Part shown: positions 34,957 through 45,500 of the stretch, piece after piece
Position numbering within the stretch: the stretch's first letter is position 1
Layout: every line of letters starts with the position of its first letter
DNA from: Streptomyces fungicidicus
GTDB taxonomy: Bacteria > Actinomycetota > Actinomycetes > Streptomycetales > Streptomycetaceae
Length of the DNA stretch: 64,000 nucleotides
Assembly (NCBI RefSeq): GCF_003665435.1
Contig: NZ_CP023407.1
Coordinates: 2,232,001 to 2,296,000 of the forward strand
Direction: 5' to 3'
Position numbers and translations under genes: made by a program
The notes under the pieces: generated by a model
Databases searched by the model: none
What the model saw: the letters and a program-made list of their open reading frames with translations, nothing else
Told to the model about the DNA's origin: nothing

Positions 34957-36669
34957 TCAGCTGGGGCCGGGGGACGGGAGCCTGAAGGGGCGCGGGACGG
35001 CGGTGCGCCGGGCGCCGCCGCGGCAGACCTCCCGGGGGTCCCAGCCGGGCGTGCGTTCGGGCAGCAGGTCGGGGTCGCCGTACACGGTCCCGGCGCGGGC
35101 GGCGGCGAGCAGCGGCTCGCCGAGGATGCCCGCGGCGCAGCCGACGCCGCCGAGCATGACGCCGGCGATGCCGTTGCCGGCCTGGGTGCTGGCGCCGACG
35201 ACGTGGAGTCCCTCGATGGCGGTGGCGGTGCCGGGGCGGCTGGTGCCGCCCCACTCCGCCATGCCGAAGGGGGTGCCGCCGGTGGAGAGGGTGTAGCGCT
35301 CGTGGGTGAGCGGGGTGGCCGCCTCCAGGTGGGTGATGTGCGGGCGCAGCGGGCCGAGGGCCTTCTCGGCGGCGTTCAGCGTGGACTCGATAAGTTCCTG
35401 CTTGCGCCGCAGGTAGGTCGGGTTGCGGCGGTAGTCGCCGCCGCCGGCCGGTCCCTCCTCGACGCCCCACCACGCGTAGTCCGGCGGGCACAGCGTCATC
35501 ACCTGGAGGTTGGCGTGGCCCGGCGGGCACAGCGCGCGGTTCTCCGGGTCCTTGAGCGAGGCGAAGGAGCAGAAGAGGAAGGGGACGTCGCCCGTCTCCC
35601 CGTCGCTCACCCGGTCGAAGTAGCCGTCGATGTCGTCGGTGTCGTACCACCACAGGTTGGCGTTGGGCCGGTCCCGCAGGTCGGTGTCGAGGCCGAGGTA
35701 GAGCACCAGCCAGGGCATGCCCATCTTCGCCCGGCGGGTGCGGCCGACCACCGACTTCTGGAAGTGCTCCTCGCCGACGAGTTCCAGCACGGTGCGCGGG
35801 TAGTCCGCGTTGGAGACCACCAGGTCCGCGGTGACGACCTCGCCGCCCTCCAGGTGGACGCCGGCGGCCTTGCGGTTCTCGACGAGGATGCGGGCCACCC
35901 TGCTGCGGGTGCGGACCTCTCCGCCGTGCGCCTCGATCACCTCGACCAGGCCCGCGGCGAGCATCTGCCCGCCGCCCGCCGGGTAGTAGGCCCCGCGCAG
36001 GTAGTGGTCGGTGACGCTGGTGTGCCGCGCCACCGTGGCCTGCTTCGGGGTGAGCCCGTAGTTGGGGGCCTGGGCGGCGAGCACGGTACGGGCCCTCGGC
36101 GACAGTCCGCAGTGCCGGAACAGGTCGTCCAGGGTGCGCCGTCCCCACTGCCGGATGGTGGCGGTGCGGGCGGCGATGTCCTGGGGCGTCCAGCGGTGGG
36201 CCTCGAACAGCGCGGAGCGCTGCTCGTCCCCGAGCGCCGAGCAGATGTCGGCGAACGTGTTCAGGCCGTCCGCCTCCTCCGGCATGGCCTCCGTGAGGCG
36301 CCGCCGGTACGCGTCCCAGCCGGCGGGCATGTCCACGGAGACGCCCGGCACCCGGATGAGGTCGAAGCGGTCCTGGTCCATCTCGAGGAAGTCGACCCGG
36401 TCGCCGAGTCCGAGGCCGGACAGGATGCTCGGGATGACTCCCCCGGGCGCGCAGTCGCCCAGGTAGTGGACGCCCACGTCGAACTCGTAGCTGCGGCGGC
36501 GCCGGAACACATGGCTGTTGCCGCCCACGATCGAGAACTGTTCCAGTACCAGGACCCGCTTGCCCGAGACGGCCAGGTACGCCGCGGCGGTGAGGCCGCC
36601 GAGTCCGGCACCGACCACCACGGCATCCCAGTCGGTGCCGCGCCCGGTGCCGTGCGCGTGGCTGTCCAC
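34957..36669 (-). CDS. Phytoene-desaturase-like FAD oxidoreductase
   Basis: A 570-residue flavoprotein of the carotenoid desaturase/isomerase group. The FAD-binding GAGLGGLTAAAYL motif and a Glu at the end of the second strand are near residues 20-45, and the C-terminal FAD motif is ASTQAGNGIAGVMLGG. The GTG start at 36669 follows GAGGAG at the right spacing. In cinnamoyl-lipid clusters such enzymes are thought to turn a cyclised polyene into the benzene ring by dehydrogenation. That role is inferred from context. Confidence 0.85.
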   Translation of the reverse strand: MDSHAHGTGRGTDWDAVVVGAGLGGLTAAAYLAVSGKRVLVLEQFSIVGGNSHVFRRRRSYEFDVGVHYLGDCAPGGVIPSILSGLGLGDRVDFLEMDQDRFDLIRVPGVSVDMPAGWDAYRRRLTEAMPEEADGLNTFADICSALGDEQRSALFEAHRWTPQDIAARTATIRQWGRRTLDDLFRHCGLSPRARTVLAAQAPNYGLTPKQATVARHTSVTDHYLRGAYYPAGGGQMLAAGLVEVIEAHGGEVRTRSRVARILVENRKAAGVHLEGGEVVTADLVVSNADYPRTVLELVGEEHFQKSVVGRTRRAKMGMPWLVLYLGLDTDLRDRPNANLWWYDTDDIDGYFDRVSDGETGDVPFLFCSFASLKDPENRALCPPGHANLQVMTLCPPDYAWWGVEEGPAGGGDYRRNPTYLRRKQELIESTLNAAEKALGPLRPHITHLEAATPLTHERYTLSTGGTPFGMAEWGGTSRPGTATAIEGLHVVGASTQAGNGIAGVMLGGVGCAAGILGEPLLAAARAGTVYGDPDLLPERTPGWDPREVCRGGARRTAVPRPFRLPSPGPS

Positions 36670-36749
36670 AGTCGTCTCCTCGTCATGTGCCGTGGGGTGG
36701 GGGTGTTGCCCCGGCCTCCGCACCGGCCGGGGCAAGTAGGTGGGGCAGG

Positions 36750-37481
36750 TCAGCCGCAGCCGCCGGCGTGACCCTGGTCGCCGCCGGCCGCCAGCAGGTC
36801 GGCGTGGGCGGCCGGGTCCGGCGCCTCGGGGGCCTGCGCGGCGGCCGGGGCGGCCTTGCGCTCGTCGCCGAGGACGGCCCGTACGAAGGGCTCGACCCGG
36901 TCCACGCCCCAGAACTTGTCGCGGCCGTGGAGGAAGAACGGCACGCCGAACAGGCCGTCGTGCGCGGACTCGGCGAGCAGCGCGGCGCCCCGCTTGCGCA
37001 GGTCCGGGTCCTGGGCGGCGGTGGACAGGCGCTGGGCGTCGAGGCCGAGCTCCCGCGCGATGCCGGCGATCACCTCCGGGTCGGAGATGTTCTTGCCGTC
37101 CTGCCAGCGCGCCTGGTAGGCGGCTGCCACGAAGTCCTTGCCGCGGCCCTCGTCGTCGGCGGCGATCCACGCCAGGTGGGCCACCTCCCAGCAGGGGTCG
37201 CGGTCGATGGGCCAGCTGATGTTCGTCAGCCCCCGGTCGGTGGCGAGCCTGCGGGTGTCCTGCAGGATGTAGAAGTTCTTCGCCCGGCTCATGGCGACGA
37301 TCGGGAGGGTGACGCCCTCGTCGGCCAGCAGCCGTGCGGTCTCCTCGTCCGGCTCCCAGAACGGCAGCCAGTCGATGGAGTCGAGCACCTCGGGGTGGGT
37401 GCTCATCAGGTCGCGGTAGGCGAACCAGGAGTAGGGGCTGCGCAGGGAGAAGTACCAGCGCGGCCGGCGGCGCGATGCCAT
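36750..37481 (-). CDS. DsbA-fold / 2-hydroxychromene-2-carboxylate isomerase-like protein
   Basis: A 243-residue thioredoxin-fold protein. WYFSLRSPYSWFAYRDL is the N-terminal signature of the HCCA isomerase/GST-kappa branch, with Ser in place of the CxxC redox pair, so it is not a disulphide oxidase. The C-terminal half keeps LFGVPFFLHGRDKFWGVDR. A Cys/His-containing tail ends the protein. In this setting it may isomerise a double bond so that the polyene can cyclise. The ATG at 37481 follows GGAGGA. Confidence 0.8.
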   Translation of the reverse strand: MASRRRPRWYFSLRSPYSWFAYRDLMSTHPEVLDSIDWLPFWEPDEETARLLADEGVTLPIVAMSRAKNFYILQDTRRLATDRGLTNISWPIDRDPCWEVAHLAWIAADDEGRGKDFVAAAYQARWQDGKNISDPEVIAGIARELGLDAQRLSTAAQDPDLRKRGAALLAESAHDGLFGVPFFLHGRDKFWGVDRVEPFVRAVLGDERKAAPAAAQAPEAPDPAAHADLLAAGGDQGHAGGCG

Positions 37482-37510
37482 GGGGGTCCTCCGGACTGAG
37501 GGGTCGGGGG

Positions 37511-38512
37511 TCACTCGCCGCGCAGCGCGCGCAGGACCTCGTCGTCGAAGACGGCCATCTGCCACTCGGAGTCCGGGGTCTCCTTGTGGCAGTACCCGTG
37601 GGTGATCTCGCCGGTGGCGGTCTTGACGAGGTTGCCGTCGCGCACGACGTAGAAGTCCATGCGGGAGGTGTAGAGCATGTCCTTGAAGACGGACTCCACC
37701 GTGTAGACGGAGTACAGGTCCTCCTCCATGACCGCCTCGTCGGTGAAGCGCAGCTTGTTCTGCGTCACCACGGGGATCCAGCCGCGCTCGTCGAGCAGCC
37801 GCTTGATGCTGATGCCGCGGGAGGCGACGAAGAGGTGCTTGGCCTCCTCCATCTGGCGGAGGTAGCCGGACATCTGCATGCGCTCGGTGAAGTGGCAGTA
37901 GTAGTACGGGATGCGCCACTTCCAGCCGATGGCGTTGTCGTCGCCGATGATCTCGGAGAGCACCGGGTCGCTGGTGGCGTCCTCGCCGCGGTGGAACGCG
38001 CCGTGCAGGTCGTCGACCGGGGTGGAGGCCAGCTCGCTGAGCTCGGCGGTGGCGAGCCGGTCGACCACGAAGCGCTCGAGCTCCGCGGGGAGCGGGGCGG
38101 CGTCGGGGATGGCGGGGTCGCGGCGCAGCAGCACGCGGAACCTGGAGGTGACGGCCTTCTTGGGGGCGCCGTCGCGCTCCACGATCGCCGCCACCGCGAA
38201 CACCATCTCGCGGTCGGTGTCCTTGGTCTTGGGGGTGACCTCGACGGTCACGTCGTCGTCGAGCGTGAGGACGGTGTGCAGGCGGGTGTCGACGCCGACC
38301 ACGTCGAAGTTGACGCCGTGCACCAGGTACAGCTCGGTGGCGCCGAGGCCGACGGCCCGGAAGTGGTCGAGCACCGCCGCTTCGAGCAGGTAGTTGTCAC
38401 ACTTGAAACCGATCGCGGTGTTGATGTTGCCGCCCTCGTAGGAGGGGCGCATGGTCACCGAACTCGGCTCGGTCAGCAGCTTCTTGATCTCGACATCGGT
38501 CAGGGTGGCCAT
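37511..38512 (-). CDS. Tandem hot-dog acyl thioesterase-like protein
   Basis: A 333-residue protein with two hot-dog-like halves. In the second half, HFTERMQMSGYLRQMEEAKH resembles the long-helix region of 4-hydroxybenzoyl-CoA thioesterase relatives, and a repeated hot-dog strand pattern ends in GEITHGY. The N-terminal half (LEAAVLDHFRAVGLG) has the same fold pattern. It may release or transfer the finished acyl chain, or act as another dehydratase. Only 16 bases separate it from the hydrolase gene upstream and 29 from the isomerase-like gene downstream. Confidence 0.7.
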   Translation of the reverse strand: MATLTDVEIKKLLTEPSSVTMRPSYEGGNINTAIGFKCDNYLLEAAVLDHFRAVGLGATELYLVHGVNFDVVGVDTRLHTVLTLDDDVTVEVTPKTKDTDREMVFAVAAIVERDGAPKKAVTSRFRVLLRRDPAIPDAAPLPAELERFVVDRLATAELSELASTPVDDLHGAFHRGEDATSDPVLSEIIGDDNAIGWKWRIPYYYCHFTERMQMSGYLRQMEEAKHLFVASRGISIKRLLDERGWIPVVTQNKLRFTDEAVMEEDLYSVYTVESVFKDMLYTSRMDFYVVRDGNLVKTATGEITHGYCHKETPDSEWQMAVFDDEVLRALRGE

Positions 38513-38528
38513 CGATGTACTCCCGTAC

Positions 38529-39353
38529 TCAGTTGACCGCCGCCGGGGGGTGCCCCGCCGGCAGCGTGGTGAGGAATTGCTGGACAGCGAGCGAGAACAG
38601 GTCAGGGCGCTCGGCCATCGGGGTGTGCGCGCAGCCCTCGACACGGGTGGCCGAGGCGTTGCCGAGCCGGGCCGCGAGGCGGGCGCCCTCGGCCGGCGGG
38701 ACGATCGGGTCCTGGTCGCCCGTGACGACGTGCACGGGCAGGTCCACCAGGTGGACGGGGAGGAACGGGATGCGCAGATAGGCGTGCAGGTGGCGGACCA
38801 CCCAGTGCGGGCCCAGCTGTTCGCAGGACCGCTCGGCCATCTCGGCCCGCAGGTCCGGGGCGAGCGGCTTGCGCGAGCGGGCCAGGATGCCGTCCTCCGC
38901 GCCGAGTCTCAGCAGGTCGAGGAAGCGCGGCAGTTCGCCCCAGGAGAAGTCCCGCGGACTCTCCCGGTAGAACGGCGACACCAGGACGACGCCGTGCACG
39001 CCGAGTTCCTCGCGCGGGTCCCGGCCGTCGGCCGCCAGGCCGGCCAGCAGGGTGACCAGCAGGACCGTGGCGTAGGAGTGCGCGATCACCACGTCCGCCC
39101 CGCCGGGAACCCGGCGGATCGCCTCGGTGATCCAGGCCGCGTCGTCCGGCTCGGCCGGCGCGAAGGCGCCGCCCGCCCGCCAGGGCATCCCGGCGCTCCA
39201 CAGCTCCAGTCCCGCCGGCCGGCCGTCCACGAAGGCGTCCCAGCAGCTCTCGCTGCTGCCGAGGCCGTGCAGCAGCAGCGCGCGCCGGCCGGCTTCGCCG
39301 GACACGGTCCGCTGCCGGAGCACGAGCGGCTCGACATCGCCTTCTGGGAGCAC
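38529..39353 (-). CDS. Alpha/beta hydrolase
   Basis: A 274-residue serine hydrolase: LLHGLGSSESCW (oxyanion region), VVIAHSYATVLL with the nucleophile elbow Ser, TGDQDPIVPP (Asp region) and EGCAHTPMAERP (His). The GTG start at 39353 is preceded by AAGGG; an earlier ATG would add a Pro/Arg-rich tail without homology. It is the first gene of the PKS operon as read on the minus strand. It may hydrolyse thioesters or edit the chain. Confidence 0.8.
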   Translation of the reverse strand: MLPEGDVEPLVLRQRTVSGEAGRRALLLHGLGSSESCWDAFVDGRPAGLELWSAGMPWRAGGAFAPAEPDDAAWITEAIRRVPGGADVVIAHSYATVLLVTLLAGLAADGRDPREELGVHGVVLVSPFYRESPRDFSWGELPRFLDLLRLGAEDGILARSRKPLAPDLRAEMAERSCEQLGPHWVVRHLHAYLRIPFLPVHLVDLPVHVVTGDQDPIVPPAEGARLAARLGNASATRVEGCAHTPMAERPDLFSLAVQQFLTTLPAGHPPAAVN

Positions 39354-39589
39354 CGGACATCCCTTTCGGAGGAATTCGGGCAGCGGAGGATATGGCCGGG
39401 GCGGTGGAATTCTTTCCGCCCGGCCGACTTCCGCCACGCTAGCAACGCTTTCCGGGCCGCCAGACGGTCGGCCGGTGATTTTGCAGCGATATGCAATCCG
39501 CCGCACCGGCGCGCTTTTCCGGCGCGCCGCACACTCAAATCATCCAGGAATTACCGGCCGCCGAAAGGGCCGTTTCAGCAAGCTGCGAA
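39354..39589 (-). promoter_or_regulatory. Promoter region of the PKS operon (presumed)
   Basis: A 236-base gap, clearly less GC-rich than its surroundings, precedes the first PKS-operon gene. It contains TTGCA-GCGATA-TGCAA (about 39480-39496), a short inverted repeat, and a minus-strand TAGCGT that could be a -10 hexamer near 39439. No convincing -35 is visible. Confidence 0.45.
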
Positions 39590-40795
39590 CTACAGCGCTT
39601 TCCACGCGGCGACGACGTCGTCCGCGGCGCCGGGCGCCGCCATCGCGCGCCGGGCCACCACGAGGGCCTTCGGCCAGTTGACGGTCAGTACGGCGGCCAG
39701 CCGGTCCCCGCGCCGGTAGGCCACGGCGAACCGCCGCCGGGGGGCGTCCGCCCGCACCACGGTGGCCTCGTCGTCCGGGCCGGGCCGGCCCAGCAGGGTG
39801 ATCTTGCCGCCGTACTGGTCGGACCAGACGAAGAAGTCGTCCTCGTACGCCACCGGTCCGGGTCCGGCGATGCTCCGGGCGACGGCGTCGGCCTGTCCCA
39901 CGGCGCTGGTCCAGTGCTCCACCCGCAGGTGCCGTCCGAGGAGCGGGTCGTACCGGCGGGCGACGTCCCCCACGGCGTACACCGTGCGGTCGGCGTCGGC
40001 CGCGCCGTACTCGTCGCACAGCACACCGCCGTCGGTGTCCAGCGCGATCCCGGAACCCGTCCGCAGCCAGCCGGTGTCCGGGCGGACGCCGATGCCGACC
40101 ACGACGGCGTCCGCGGGCAGCACCCGCCCGTCGGTGAGCGCCACCCCGGTGACCGACGGCTCGCCCACGAGGGAGGCGACCTGGGCGCCGGTGAGCAGGC
40201 GTACCCCGTTGTCCGCGTGCAGCAGGGCGAGTTCGGCCGCGACCTGCTGCCCCAGCAGCCCGGACAGCGGTGCGGGCAGGGCCTCCACCACGGTCACGTC
40301 GGCCCCCCGGGCGCGGGCCGTGGAGGCCACCTCGGCGCCGATGAAGCCGCCGCCCACGACGACCAGCCGGCCGTCGCCCACCCGGTCGAGGTCGGCCCGC
40401 AGGCCGTGGCAGTCGGCGAGGGTGCGCAGCACGTGCACGCCCCCGCGGGGCATGCCTGGCAGCAGACGGGGGGAGGCGCCGCAGGCGAGGACCAGCCGGT
40501 CGTAGCAGAGCAGGGTGCCGTCGTCGAGGCGCAGCCGGCGGCCGGCCGTGTCGAGTCCGGTGGCGGCGGCGACGCGGCGTCCGGCGTCCCACTGCGCGGG
40601 GTCGCCGAGCGAGGCCCGCCCGGCCTCCCAGTCGCCGGCCAGGATCTGCTTGGACAGCGGGGGCCGGTCGTAGGGGGCGTCCGGGTCGGGGTCGACCAGG
40701 GTGATCCCCCCGGTGTGGCCGGCCTCCCGCAGCGCGGCCGCGACACGGCTGCCGCCGACCGACGCGCCGACGACGACCACGTGCCCGGCGCTCAT
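39590..40795 (-). CDS. FAD-dependent ferredoxin reductase
   Basis: A 401-residue NAD(P)H:ferredoxin/rubredoxin-type reductase: an N-terminal [16 protein letters not shown] motif, the central NADH motif [14 protein letters not shown] and the C-terminal [11 protein letters not shown]. It would pass electrons to a ferredoxin for a P450. No ferredoxin or P450 is in the window, although a P450 acting on tyrosine is expected in a WS9326A-type cluster and may lie further right. Its ATG overlaps the stop of the upstream NRPS gene (ATGA). Confidence 0.88.
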   Translation of the reverse strand: MSAGHVVVVGASVGGSRVAAALREAGHTGGITLVDPDPDAPYDRPPLSKQILAGDWEAGRASLGDPAQWDAGRRVAAATGLDTAGRRLRLDDGTLLCYDRLVLACGASPRLLPGMPRGGVHVLRTLADCHGLRADLDRVGDGRLVVVGGGFIGAEVASTARARGADVTVVEALPAPLSGLLGQQVAAELALLHADNGVRLLTGAQVASLVGEPSVTGVALTDGRVLPADAVVVGIGVRPDTGWLRTGSGIALDTDGGVLCDEYGAADADRTVYAVGDVARRYDPLLGRHLRVEHWTSAVGQADAVARSIAGPGPVAYEDDFFVWSDQYGGKITLLGRPGPDDEATVVRADAPRRRFAVAYRRGDRLAAVLTVNWPKALVVARRAMAAPGAADDVVAAWKAL

Positions 40796-42552
40796 GACAC
40801 GGCTCCCTCGGCCACCGCGTCGGTGGTGTGTCCGGCCAGGGCGCGCGGGGTGCGCAGCTCCAGCACGTCACGCAGCCCGAAGGTCAGGCCCTCCTTGCGG
40901 GCCTTGCCGGCCAGCCGAGCGGCGCGCAGGCTGTTCCCGCCGCGGTCGAAGAAGTCGTCGTCGAGGTAGACCGCGGGCAGACCGAGGACCTCGGCGAACA
41001 GGGCGCACAGCCGCCGCTCGGCCTCGGTCTCCGGGGCGGCGCCGGCCGGGGCGTCCTCGGCCGGCGGCTCCGGAAGCGCGTCCTTGTCGAGCTTCCCGTT
41101 GGAGGTCAGGGGCAGTTCGTCGACCACCACGACGGCCGCCGGGACCATGTAGGAGGGCAGCATTCCGGCCACCGCCGCGCGCAGCTGCGCCGGATCGGGG
41201 TGCGCGCCGTCCTCGGGGACGACGTAGCCCGCCAGATACCGGTCGCCGGAGCGGTCCTCGCGGGCGATGACGGCCGCCTGCCGCACCCCCGGCCGGGCGG
41301 CCAGCACCTCGGTGACCTCTCCGAGTTCGATGCGGTAGCCGCGTATCTTCACCTGGTCGTCGGTGCGGCCCAGGTACTCCAGCAGCCCGTCGGGCCGCGT
41401 CCGCGCGATGTCGCCGGTGCGGTACATCCGCCCGCCGCCGGGCGCGGCCACGAACCGCTCCGCGGTCAGCGCGGGGCGGCCCAGGTAGCCGCGCGCCACC
41501 TGGCCGCCGGCGATGTACAACTCGCCCTCGGTGCCGGGCGGGACCGGACGGAGCCGCTCGTCCAGGACGTGCAGGGCGCTGCCCGGGGTGGGCCTGCCGA
41601 TCGGGGTGGCGCCGGGCTCGACCGGGTCGTCGGGGCCGAGGGAGAAGACGCAGCAGCCGACGGTCGCCTCGGTCGGGCCGTACTCGTTGACCACCGTCGC
41701 TCCCGGGTGGGTGCGCCGCCACCGCTCGACCACGTCGCCGATCAGCATCTCCCCGCCGACCACCAGTTCCCCGGTGGGCGACAGCTCGCTCGGCAGCGCG
41801 GTCAGCAGCGGCAGATGCGACGGGGTCGCCTTGACGAAGCCGGGCCGGCCGGCCGGCGCGCCGGGTTCCGGCTCCCGGTCCAGCGACCCGACGCGCACCT
41901 GGCCGCCCAGCAGCAGCGGCCCGTACAGCGCGGTCACCGTGAGGTCGAACGCGATCGGGGAGTGCAGCAGGGCGCTGTGCGCCAGGCTCGGGTAGGCGGC
42001 GCGGGCGAAGTCCAGGTAGCACAGCAGGGTGTCGTGCTGCACGGTCACGCCCTTGGGGCGGCCGGTGGAGCCCGAGGTGTAGATGACGTACGCGAGGTTC
42101 CGGGCGGTGAGCGGCGCCGGCCGGTCGTCGTCCGTGGGGTCGTGCGCGGGGCCGCCGGCCGCTTCGGCGGCGGCGACCGCGGCGGGGACGCGGACGGTGG
42201 TGAGGCCCTCGGTGCCGGGCCCGTCGTCCTGGACCAGCATCAGGTCGAGGCCGGTGTCCTCGACGATGAACGCCAGTCGCTCCGGCGGGCAGTCGTCGTC
42301 GACGGGGACGTAGGCGGCACCCGCCTTGAGCACGCCGAGCAGGGCGACCAGCAGGTCGGCCGACCGGGGCATGCGGACCCCGACGACCCGCTCCGGGCCG
42401 ACGCCCCGGGCGAGCAGGTGGTGGGCGAGCAGGTTGGCCCGGTGGTTGAGCCCGGCGTAGTCCAGGTCCCGCCCACCGCAGTGGACGGCGACGGCGCGCG
42501 GGGTGCGCGCCGCCTGCTCCTGGAAGAGTGCGGGCAGGGACGGTTCAGCCAT
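40792..42552 (-). CDS. Stand-alone NRPS A-PCP didomain, Asn-specific (predicted)
   Basis: A 586-residue adenylation plus carrier protein without a condensation domain. A3 is [11 protein letters not shown] (158-168), A5 is [12 protein letters not shown]8 is [18 protein letters not shown] and A10 is NGKLDK; the carrier site is DRGGNSLRA. The pocket residues I read are D-L-T-K-V-G-E-V-G-K. That matches the established Asn code (DLTKLGEVGK) except at one position. It probably activates Asn and loads it onto the module with the ruined A domain in the 47458-56332 protein. Confidence 0.9.
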   Translation of the reverse strand: MAEPSLPALFQEQAARTPRAVAVHCGGRDLDYAGLNHRANLLAHHLLARGVGPERVVGVRMPRSADLLVALLGVLKAGAAYVPVDDDCPPERLAFIVEDTGLDLMLVQDDGPGTEGLTTVRVPAAVAAAEAAGGPAHDPTDDDRPAPLTARNLAYVIYTSGSTGRPKGVTVQHDTLLCYLDFARAAYPSLAHSALLHSPIAFDLTVTALYGPLLLGGQVRVGSLDREPEPGAPAGRPGFVKATPSHLPLLTALPSELSPTGELVVGGEMLIGDVVERWRRTHPGATVVNEYGPTEATVGCCVFSLGPDDPVEPGATPIGRPTPGSALHVLDERLRPVPPGTEGELYIAGGQVARGYLGRPALTAERFVAAPGGGRMYRTGDIARTRPDGLLEYLGRTDDQVKIRGYRIELGEVTEVLAARPGVRQAAVIAREDRSGDRYLAGYVVPEDGAHPDPAQLRAAVAGMLPSYMVPAAVVVVDELPLTSNGKLDKDALPEPPAEDAPAGAAPETEAERRLCALFAEVLGLPAVYLDDDFFDRGGNSLRAARLAGKARKEGLTFGLRDVLELRTPRALAGHTTDAVAEGAVS

Positions 42553-42597
42553 CGTGATGTCCTCTTGCTGTCCTCGTACGGGGAGAGTCGTCCGGGG

Positions 42598-45500
42598 TCA
42601 TCCGGCGTGGTCCGCGGCCAGTTGCCGGATCGTCGGGCGCAGGTACAGGTCGCGCATGGCCACCGTGGCACCGCCGCGCCGGCGCAGGGCGGCGCCCACC
42701 CGCATGGCGAGCAGCGAGTTGCCGCCCAGGTCGAAGAAGTTGTCGTCCGGGCCGACGGGGACGCCGAGGACCTCCGCCCAGACCTCGAGCAGCGCCTGCT
42801 CGAAGGCGTCGCCGGACGGCGTGCCGGACGGGGCGCCGGACGCGGGCGCGGCGGCGGGGGCGGCCGGCGCGGGCTGGGCGGGTGCGGGCAGCCGGCGGGT
42901 GTCGAGCTTGCCGTTGGTGGTGAGCGGCATCCGGTCGAGGGCGGTGACCGTCGACGGGACCATGTACTCGGGGAGGAACCCGCTCGCGCGCTGCCGCACG
43001 GAGGCCGTGTCGTCGCCGTCCATCACCACGTACGCGTCGAGCTGCGCGGTCGCGGCGTCGTCGGGGTCGGTCCGGTTGAGCACCACGGCCGCGGCGGTGA
43101 CCCGCGGGTCGTCCAGCAGCACCGAGCGGATCTCGTCCAGTTCGATGCGGAAGCCGCGCAGCTTGACCTGGCTGTCCAGCCGACCCAGGTGCTCCAGCCG
43201 GCCGTCGGGCAGCAGCCGGCCCATGTCGCCGCTGCGGTACTCCCGTTCGCCGGTGCGCGGGTCGGCCAGGAACCGCTGCTCGGTGAGCTCGGGCCGGTTG
43301 AGGTAGTGCGCGGCGACTCCGGCGCCGCCGACGTAGATCTCGCCGGCGACTCCGGCCGGGAGGGTCCGGCCCTCGGGGTCGGCGACCCGCACCGACCAGC
43401 CGGGCAGCGCGTGCCCGACCGACTTGGACCCGGAGAGCGCCTCCGCCCGGGTGACGGTCTGCGCGGTCACGTGCACCGTGGTCTCGGTGATGCCGTACAT
43501 GTTGACCACCCGGCACCGGGTCTCCGGGTGCCGGTCGAACCAGGGCAGGAGCATCCGCGGGTCGAGCCCCTCGCCGCCGAAGACGACCAGGCGCACCGGG
43601 GCGGCCTCCGCGCCGTCCCGCTCGACCTCCACCAGGTGGGCGAAGGCCGACGGGGTCTGGCTGAGCACCGAGACCCGCTCCTTGCGCAGCAGCCGGTGGA
43701 AGTCCTCCGGCGAACGCGACACCCAGTAGGGCACGACGACCAGCCGGCCGCCGGTGAGCAGGCAGCCCCAGATCTCCCACACCGAGAAGTCGAAGGCGCT
43801 GGAGTGGAACAGCGTCCAGGTGTCGTCCTCGTTCAGGCCGAAGTCGTCGATGGTTGCGGCCATCAGGCTGAGCACGTTGACGTGCGGGACGACCACGCCC
43901 TTGGGGCGGCCGGTGGAGCCGGAGGTGTAGATGACGTACGCCGGGTCGTCGGCGCCGGTCTCCGACGGGGGCGGGCCGTCGCACCGCTCGGGGGCGTGCT
44001 CCGCGAGTTCCTCCAGGGACAGCACCCGGGCGGTGCCGCCGCCGGGGAAGCCGGCGCGGTCGGTGAGCACCGTGGTGAGTCCGGCGTCCTCCGTCGTGTA
44101 GGCCAGCCGGTCCTCGGGGTGGGCGGGGTCCATCGGCACATAGGTGGCGCCCGCCTTGAGGACCGCGAGCAGCGCCACGATCAGCTCGGTGGAGCGGTCC
44201 AGGCACACCCCGACGCGGTCGGCGCCGGCCACGCCCAGGGCGCGCAGGGCGTGCGCGAGCCGGTCGGCGCGGCGGTCGAGCTCGCCGTAGGTGAGCCGGG
44301 TGGCGCCGAAGCAGACGGCGACGGCGTCCGGCCGGGCGGCGGCGATCGCGGCGATCGCGGTGTCGACGCGCTGCGGCGGGAAGGACGGCAGCGGGGCGGT
44401 ACGCCGGTGCGCGGCGAGGCGTTCGGCGTCCTCCTCGTCCCACGGCCGTACGTCGGCGACGGGGGTCTCCGGCGCCTCGGCGAGCGTCCGGTGCGCGTCG
44501 CGCACATGGCGCAGGAGCCGGTCGGCGATGTCGCCGGACAGCGTCCGCGGGGAGAAGTCGCAGCGCAGCAGCCGGCCGCCGGCCGGGTCGCGGTCCACGG
44601 TGACGGTCACCGGGAACGGCGGGCGCTGGAACGGCCGGTACTCGGCGCGTTCCGCGCCGGGCAGGGCGGCGGCCGGGTCCCGGTCGGCGAGGACCAGGCC
44701 CACGGCGGCGGCGCCGGCCGGGTCGGCGCCCGCGGCGGTGAGCGCGTCGCGGAGTTCACCGGTGTACCGGGCGGGCCCGGCGGCGAGGTGGGCGCGGAGT
44801 TCCTTGTCGGCGGCGCCGAGGGTGTTCTCGCCGTCGGCGACCACCGGGACCAGGGCGACGTGTTCGGCACCGGTGTCGGCGGCCGGGAGCAGGGCCGCGA
44901 GGACGGTCCCGCGCACGCCTTCGTAGCGGGCGAGGACGACACCGAGGGCGGTGGTCCAGCTCGCGGCGTCGGTGACGGGGTGGCCGTCGGGCAGCGGCAG
45001 CACCCGCACGTCGGCCGCGTCCGGTCCGTGCGCCCGCCCGAGACCCCAGACCGGCCGCGCCTCGGGAGCCCACTCGGCCAGCTCGGCGGCGCGCCGGGCG
45101 ACATCGGCGGCGTTGCCGGCCGGGGCGGCGGGGGGCGTCCGGACATCGCCGGCGCCCGGGTGCGCGGCGGCGGAAGCGGTGGGGCCGGGGGCGATCCCCG
45201 CGAGGCCGTCGGCGGCGGAACCGGGGCCACTCGGGGCGGCGCCCGGGCCCGCCGCGGTCCGCGCGTCTGTCCCGGCGGGAGCCGCCGGGACAGCCCCGTG
45301 GCCCGAGGGGCCCGGGTCCGCGGCGGCGGAGGTCGGGCCGGGGGTGATGCCCCCGAGACCGTCGGCGCCCACGGACGGGGCGGCGTCGCCGGACCGCCCG
45401 TCGGAGGCGGCCCGGCCCTCCAACGCGTCGGCCGGAGCGGTGTCCGGGCCCTGCAACACTGCGGCCGGGCCGGCCGACCCGGAGCCGGTGCCCGTGTCGC

